A DNA stretch of 44,970 nt, taken from positions 1 to 44,970 of IMG/VR virus record IMGVR_UViG_3300009001_000017, one strand, 5' to 3'. Each line of letters starts with the position of its first letter. The first letter of the stretch is position 1. The notes below the pieces were generated by a model. The model was not told the origin of the DNA. It worked only from the letters and a program-made list of their open reading frames with translations, and did not search any database. This document shows positions 42,001-44,970 of this stretch, one piece after another. The translations under genes and the position numbers were made by a program. Origin of the DNA: a virus.

Positions 42001-44461
42001 TGATATCAAAAGTTGCACCAGTTCCTGAACCCGTTGTGGTTGATGCAACACCTGTACCTGTACCATTGTTGAAACTCAAATTTGGTCCTGAATCATTGGT
42101 AATTGAAATCATACCACCTGCTGGTGTAGGTGTTACTGCAATGTTTTGTGACACATCAGAAATGATATCAATCATTCTTTGCACACCTTCTAAACTGTAT
42201 TGAACGTCTGACGCCGCTACGAACCCTGCCGCTGGTCTGATTTGAGTTGATCTCAATTCATCTCCAACCACTGCAACTGATTCATCTATCACCATAGGTA
42301 AAACTTCATCATATCTTCCTGTTTTAACAAATAGAGTTGAGTTAGCAATTAATTCTACTGGTACACTGTCTGTGTTACCGGCGTTGATTGCATCAACACT
42401 GTAATTCATGTAGGTTTCGATCACTGTGCCTGCATCTGATTCTGACACATAATCTAAATCTGAAAATTGTGGTGTTACTACTTGTTCTGCTGTGTATCCT
42501 GTGTTGTTTGCAATCACTTGTTGTGCAATAAAAATTGCTCTAGTAATTGCCGCCGCAGTTTCGTCTTCTTGATCTGTGATGTAAGAAACACCTAGATCTG
42601 TGTAGTATGAAATTGCCGCTTCTCTTGATTTTACATTGCCACCATGTTTCATGTCATATAACGTAGCATCAATCAAAAGACCGATATCTCTTCTACATTT
42701 TGCTGAATCGTATGTGAATGCTCCTGAGAATGGTGGAACGTTTCCTGATATTTGTGCATCGATCCATGCAATAACTTCATCTTGTACAAACTGTTTGTTT
42801 CTTTCCAACAGATATGAGCTGAAAGGATATCTTGGACCTTTTTCAATTTGAAATAATCCGTATCTAACATTTTTAAATGGTCTGTCTAGTGTAACTCCTG
42901 CATCAGGAGCCTCTATGTTTTCACCACTAGGTGCAACATAGTAAACTTGATCAACTTGTCCTACGTAACCCCATTCAGGTAAAGTGCCTGCTGTGTTTAC
43001 AACAAGAGCCTGTCCCGCTCTTCCAACAGGAAGTCTTGCTGGTCCTGATGGGCCATAAATTAAAAGATCACCTTGTGCTGATATCACATCATTTTCTGGA
43101 CCACCTGATAGTAATTGCCAGTATGTTCCTGAATCAACACCTGCACCCGGAGCCGCATCTGGTTGATTGATTGTGGCTGGTGCTACATTGTTAGAAGTGT
43201 GTGATTCAATACAAATGTAAGAAGTGTCTGTGTTGATCGCTCCTCTTACAATATCGCCTTTATCATAATATGTTGCATTAGTCCAACCATCTTTCCAGTA
43301 TAAACCTTCATTAAGTTTATCCCAATAAGCAACATTGGGTGGTCTGTTACCTGTTGTGTCATCAATACACAAATAAGTGAAACCACCAACTCTTACAACA
43401 TCACCTGTTTTGTAGGCAGTTGCGTTGTTGTAGTCACCTTTTAAACTGAAACCTGTAACAAACAAGTCCCAATCTGCTGGATATTGACTTGGTTGTTTGT
43501 TAATGTTGTTTGATTTTGAAACATATGAGTATCCACCATAAGTTGAAAAGTCACCAGGTTGATATTCATTTGCCGAGTCCCACGAATCTTCAAATTCTAA
43601 TCCTGGAACAAAAATTGCCCAGTTTACTTCATCGTTTGCTAAAGATGTAGTTGATGTGTGATGTGTTGTACAGATCCAAATGTTTCCACCATACTTGACA
43701 AGATCATTTACTTTGTATCTTGTAGTAACTGTCCAATCACCTAGGTATTCAATACCTTTGTGTACATATTCCCATTTGGCTTGATCTATTTCTAATCCAT
43801 CTGCTGTTGTTGCCGCTGAAGTGTGACCAGTCAAACAAATATAAACCTGACCACCATATCTTATTGTGTCATTGGGTTTGTATCTTGTTGCAGTCTGCCA
43901 AGCATCATTCCATGCAAAACCTTTTGCAAACAATTCCCAGTTTGCTAAATCAGTTTGGTTACCTAAACCGTCATCGCCTTCTAGCCCTGCTCCAACTGTT
44001 GGTGCAGAAGTGTGTTGAGTTGTACAAAGATAAATTGACTCACCATATTTTACTAAATCGTTAATTCTGTATCTTGTGTTGATACCCCAATCACCTAAAT
44101 AATTAAATCCTTCAGAAAATAAATCCCATTTGGCTTGATCTGCTTCTAATCCGTCTGCTATTTGTTCGGCTGATGTGTGTCCAGTGTTTGCAATGTAGAT
44201 GTAACCACCGTATTTTACAACGTCATTTGGTTTGTATGTAGTGTTTACTTGCCAATCACCTTTCCATTCTTGTCCATCGGACATCAATGCCCAATTTCCG
44301 GCTGTTAAATCCGCTTGAAAATCTGATGAGGCAACGTGCCCTTTAATTCCGATATAGGTTCTACCACCATATCTTACAACATCATCGATGAAATATTCGT
44401 TTTCGGTGAACCAAGCACCTTTCCAAACAAAACGTATTCTACCTAATTTAAACTCAGCCAT
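39095..44461 (-). CDS. Large tail-fibre protein with eight carbohydrate-binding-like repeats, 1788 residues
   Basis: Residues about 13-457 are eight repeats of 50-67 residues with the pattern W-x3-W-x5-Y-x3-D-x-V-x-Y-G-G-x-x-Y-x3-x-HTS, resembling CBM5/12-type chitin-binding domains. Next comes YVAPSGENIEAPDAGVTLDR with PFKNVRYG, a beta-helix lead-in, then the Y-D-S-A-K-C-R-R-D module (DMKHGGN) also present in the 2327-residue protein, and a long beta-helix-like body. The C-terminus (QDGNFRVGDLFSVEQATGIA through SINEFSTDGTMSANSD) is repeated in the adjacent partial gene. It is likely a receptor-binding fibre. It has octamer GCTAAATA and a GGAG Shine-Dalgarno. Confidence 0.8.
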   Translation of the reverse strand: MAEFKLGRIRFVWKGAWFTENEYFIDDVVRYGGRTYIGIKGHVASSDFQADLTAGNWALMSDGQEWKGDWQVNTTYKPNDVVKYGGYIYIANTGHTSAEQIADGLEADQAKWDLFSEGFNYLGDWGINTRYRINDLVKYGESIYLCTTQHTSAPTVGAGLEGDDGLGNQTDLANWELFAKGFAWNDAWQTATRYKPNDTIRYGGQVYICLTGHTSAATTADGLEIDQAKWEYVHKGIEYLGDWTVTTRYKVNDLVKYGGNIWICTTHHTSTTSLANDEVNWAIFVPGLEFEDSWDSANEYQPGDFSTYGGYSYVSKSNNINKQPSQYPADWDLFVTGFSLKGDYNNATAYKTGDVVRVGGFTYLCIDDTTGNRPPNVAYWDKLNEGLYWKDGWTNATYYDKGDIVRGAINTDTSYICIESHTSNNVAPATINQPDAAPGAGVDSGTYWQLLSGGPENDVISAQGDLLIYGPSGPARLPVGRAGQALVVNTAGTLPEWGYVGQVDQVYYVAPSGENIEAPDAGVTLDRPFKNVRYGLFQIEKGPRYPFSSYLLERNKQFVQDEVIAWIDAQISGNVPPFSGAFTYDSAKCRRDIGLLIDATLYDMKHGGNVKSREAAISYYTDLGVSYITDQEDETAAAITRAIFIAQQVIANNTGYTAEQVVTPQFSDLDYVSESDAGTVIETYMNYSVDAINAGNTDSVPVELIANSTLFVKTGRYDEVLPMVIDESVAVVGDELRSTQIRPAAGFVAASDVQYSLEGVQRMIDIISDVSQNIAVTPTPAGGMISITNDSGPNLSFNNGTGTGVASTTTGSGTGATFDITVVSFNVTSITVNAPGQGYVSGDRITIPANTVIQPGNTALGADFSFDADEVTSGNIITQDVNVPAGSSAAGTAAVAIAQDIYDYIDFKINAAGTEPTKTGSNTADSTVGYTDARGRILANKNFIAKEAAEYVKRANPTITFDQTACERDIKEYVDAILHDLEYTGNYRSLRGAEWYVASVSGSTTKDMFYLRNGSGLRNCSLNGLSGSLGVANAYGTKRPTAGAYASLDPGWGPNHEDAWITNKSPYVQNVSTFGDGCVGLKIDGDLHAGGNDSIVANDFTQILSDGIGAWVTNLGRSELVSVFAYYNHIGYLAETGGKIRATNGNNSYGDYGSVAEGVDPTEIPVTGVVDNRSTDALVANVFTDGDQILALEYSNAGREYSDANIQIVGTGYGLSGVTPTYNTGGIYSIRLTETVTDPESNLGGEGYLTATNAAQEGNLTSITIAVTDTNASGAYIGMAVWITEGLGAGQYGYIDTYNSASKVATVRKFSDGSPGWDHLLDDSAVSDRLDSTTIYVIEPRVSIPAPQDDGSTPPRNAVARAIVTGDQVTSIRILDCGASYTSAPTITLVDPNNTTDAPVQAYVGDGVLGQPTYTSRGFEYETASATITETGTQATVSDITQADPGVVTTDAPHGFNDGDKVTFTEIGGMIELNTGVYYYVKVLTTDTFEIYTNFGLTNGLDTTLFTEYSISNGNVTAFGGFRDEYQSGKYIQVENLNDLPRAGSNIEFGHLPGTFFKLVAVNQQLGTQAPYSALLQISPDLKVSEAPEHGESIEMRIRYSQVRLTGHDFLDIGTGNFTNTNYPGIPLQDPQPDNETVESNGGRVFFTSTDQDGNFRVGDLFSVEQATGIASLNADAFNISGLQELQLGDLALGGTSASINEFSTDGTMSANSDAIVPTQRAIRTYIASQIGGGASSLNVNLIVAGFVVITGQEISTTTDTGININSTVNFTKGVSGVPVAMNYLIHS
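43095..44425 (-). repeat. Eight tandem carbohydrate-binding-like repeats
   Basis: The repeats carry conserved Trp/Tyr/Gly-Gly cores, for example WKGDWQVNTTYKPNDVVKYG, YLGDWGINTRYRINDLVKYG and WNDAWQTATRYKPNDTIRYG. The first four and the fifth are close to each other; the sixth to eighth are more diverged and lack some HTS turns. Confidence 0.75.
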
Positions 44462-44485
44462 GTGTTAATTATACTCCGTTGTTGT

Positions 44486-44493
44486 TATTTAGC
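44486..44493 (-). promoter_or_regulatory. Late promoter octamer GCTAAATA
   Basis: GCTAAATA lies 24 bases before the ATG at 44461, with CGGAGT as Shine-Dalgarno in the leader. Confidence 0.5.
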
Positions 44494-44499
44494 ATTTTT

Positions 44500-44970
44500 T
44501 TAATTTCCATATCCGTTTGAATCATCAATAGCACTTACTGGATCACCTTCATTCAATTCAGTGCTCGCAACACCTCCTGTAAAGAAAGAAAGGGCCAATA
44601 AACCTCCATTGAAACCTTTATTCATAAACACAGTCACCGGAAAAGTGATCGTTCCATTGACTGGATCTGCTTCATTGAATATATTGTTAGTTTCAACTCT
44701 GATTTGACCCGCTCTAACCCTTGAAACATTCAAATTAGAACCACCACCTGATACTCTTGAATTGATGTAAGTTACAATTGCTTTTTGTGTTGGGACAGCA
44801 TTGTCCGAATTTGCCGCCATGGTTGGATCTGTAGAAAATTCTCTAATTACAACTTCTGTACCACCCAGTACAACACCACCCAATGCTAATTCAGATAGTC
44901 CTTGTAGGTTGAATAAGTCTGCGTTTAGTGTAACAATACCAGTTGCCTGTTCAACTTCAAATAATTCACC
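44500..44970 (-). CDS. Tail-fibre protein, C-terminal part (5' end outside the window)
   Basis: The minus frame is open to the right edge, and the visible part is 156 residues. It begins GELFEVEQATGIVTLNADLF and continues LGGVVLGGTEVVIREFSTDP, PTQKAIVTYINSR and an Asn/Gly-rich end SNGYGN. It is clearly paralogous to the C-terminus of the 1788-residue fibre (GDLFSVEQATGIASLNADAF, INEFSTDGTMSANSD, PTQRAIRTYI), so two fibre genes with the same ending are in tandem. This domain is widespread in fibre-type proteins of marine T4-like phages and may be a trimerisation or attachment module. An internal ATG at 44883 is not the true start. Confidence 0.8.
   Translation of the reverse strand, partial: GELFEVEQATGIVTLNADLFNLQGLSELALGGVVLGGTEVVIREFSTDPTMAANSDNAVPTQKAIVTYINSRVSGGGSNLNVSRVRAGQIRVETNNIFNEADPVNGTITFPVTVFMNKGFNGGLLALSFFTGGVASTELNEGDPVSAIDDSNGYGN

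Noticed and set aside
1-44970. tRNA genes, insertion sequences, attachment sites or a replication origin
   Set aside because: Gaps between genes are short, and I found no cloverleaf, transposase or terminal repeats by reading; a covariance-model search was not possible here.

Overview
The window is a gene-dense, AT-rich stretch of a marine T4-like myovirus (contractile tail), most like the T4 relatives that infect cyanobacteria or Pelagibacter. It carries recognisable T4-type genes: large terminase (gp17), a probable small terminase (gp16), head completion nuclease (gp4), neck proteins (gp13, gp14), tail sheath stabiliser (gp15), sheath (gp18), tube (gp19) and a gp54-like baseplate/tube protein. 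These sit beside very long marine-phage fibre proteins and sugar-metabolism genes. I saw no tRNA gene, CRISPR array or insertion sequence. Both edges cut genes.

Layout: 1-7325 (minus) holds packaging, head completion and baseplate genes plus several unrecognised conserved proteins. 7362-7578 holds a small membrane-protein gene between two terminators. 7607-11509 (minus) holds gp19 and an oversized gp18. 11617-13155 is a small accessory island: a plus-strand HNH-like gene convergent with a minus-strand pair (2OG oxygenase, dNMP kinase) that has its own host-type promoter. At 13960-14001 divergent late promoters feed gp13 leftward and gp14 rightward. 14002-21315 (plus) runs gp14, a small gene, gp15, then six tightly packed metabolic genes: NUDIX, HldE, 2OG oxygenase, SGNH hydrolase, HldD and cupin. 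21326-44970 (minus) is a tail-fibre/adhesin region: a 2327-residue protein, a fibre protein with an esterase-like domain, three tandem cysteine-rich proteins, small virion proteins, a 1788-residue fibre with eight carbohydrate-binding-like repeats, and a partial paralogue. Inside it lies a three-gene cassette of GT9-like transferase, carbamoyltransferase and second GT9-like transferase.

The most interesting possibility is a split sugar-modification system. HldE and HldD should make ADP-heptose, the two GT9-like enzymes belong to the heptosyltransferase family, and the carbamoyltransferase could finish the sugar. The cassette position among fibre genes suggests that virion fibres are decorated, though host envelope sugars are also possible. 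GmhA and GmhB activities are not encoded here.

Regulation is unusually readable. T4-late-like octamers (nnTAAATA) precede many genes. In one class the octamer ends only 5-6 bases before the ATG with no Shine-Dalgarno, which predicts nearly leaderless mRNAs. In another class, including sheath, tube and fibre proteins, a strong Shine-Dalgarno lies in a longer leader.
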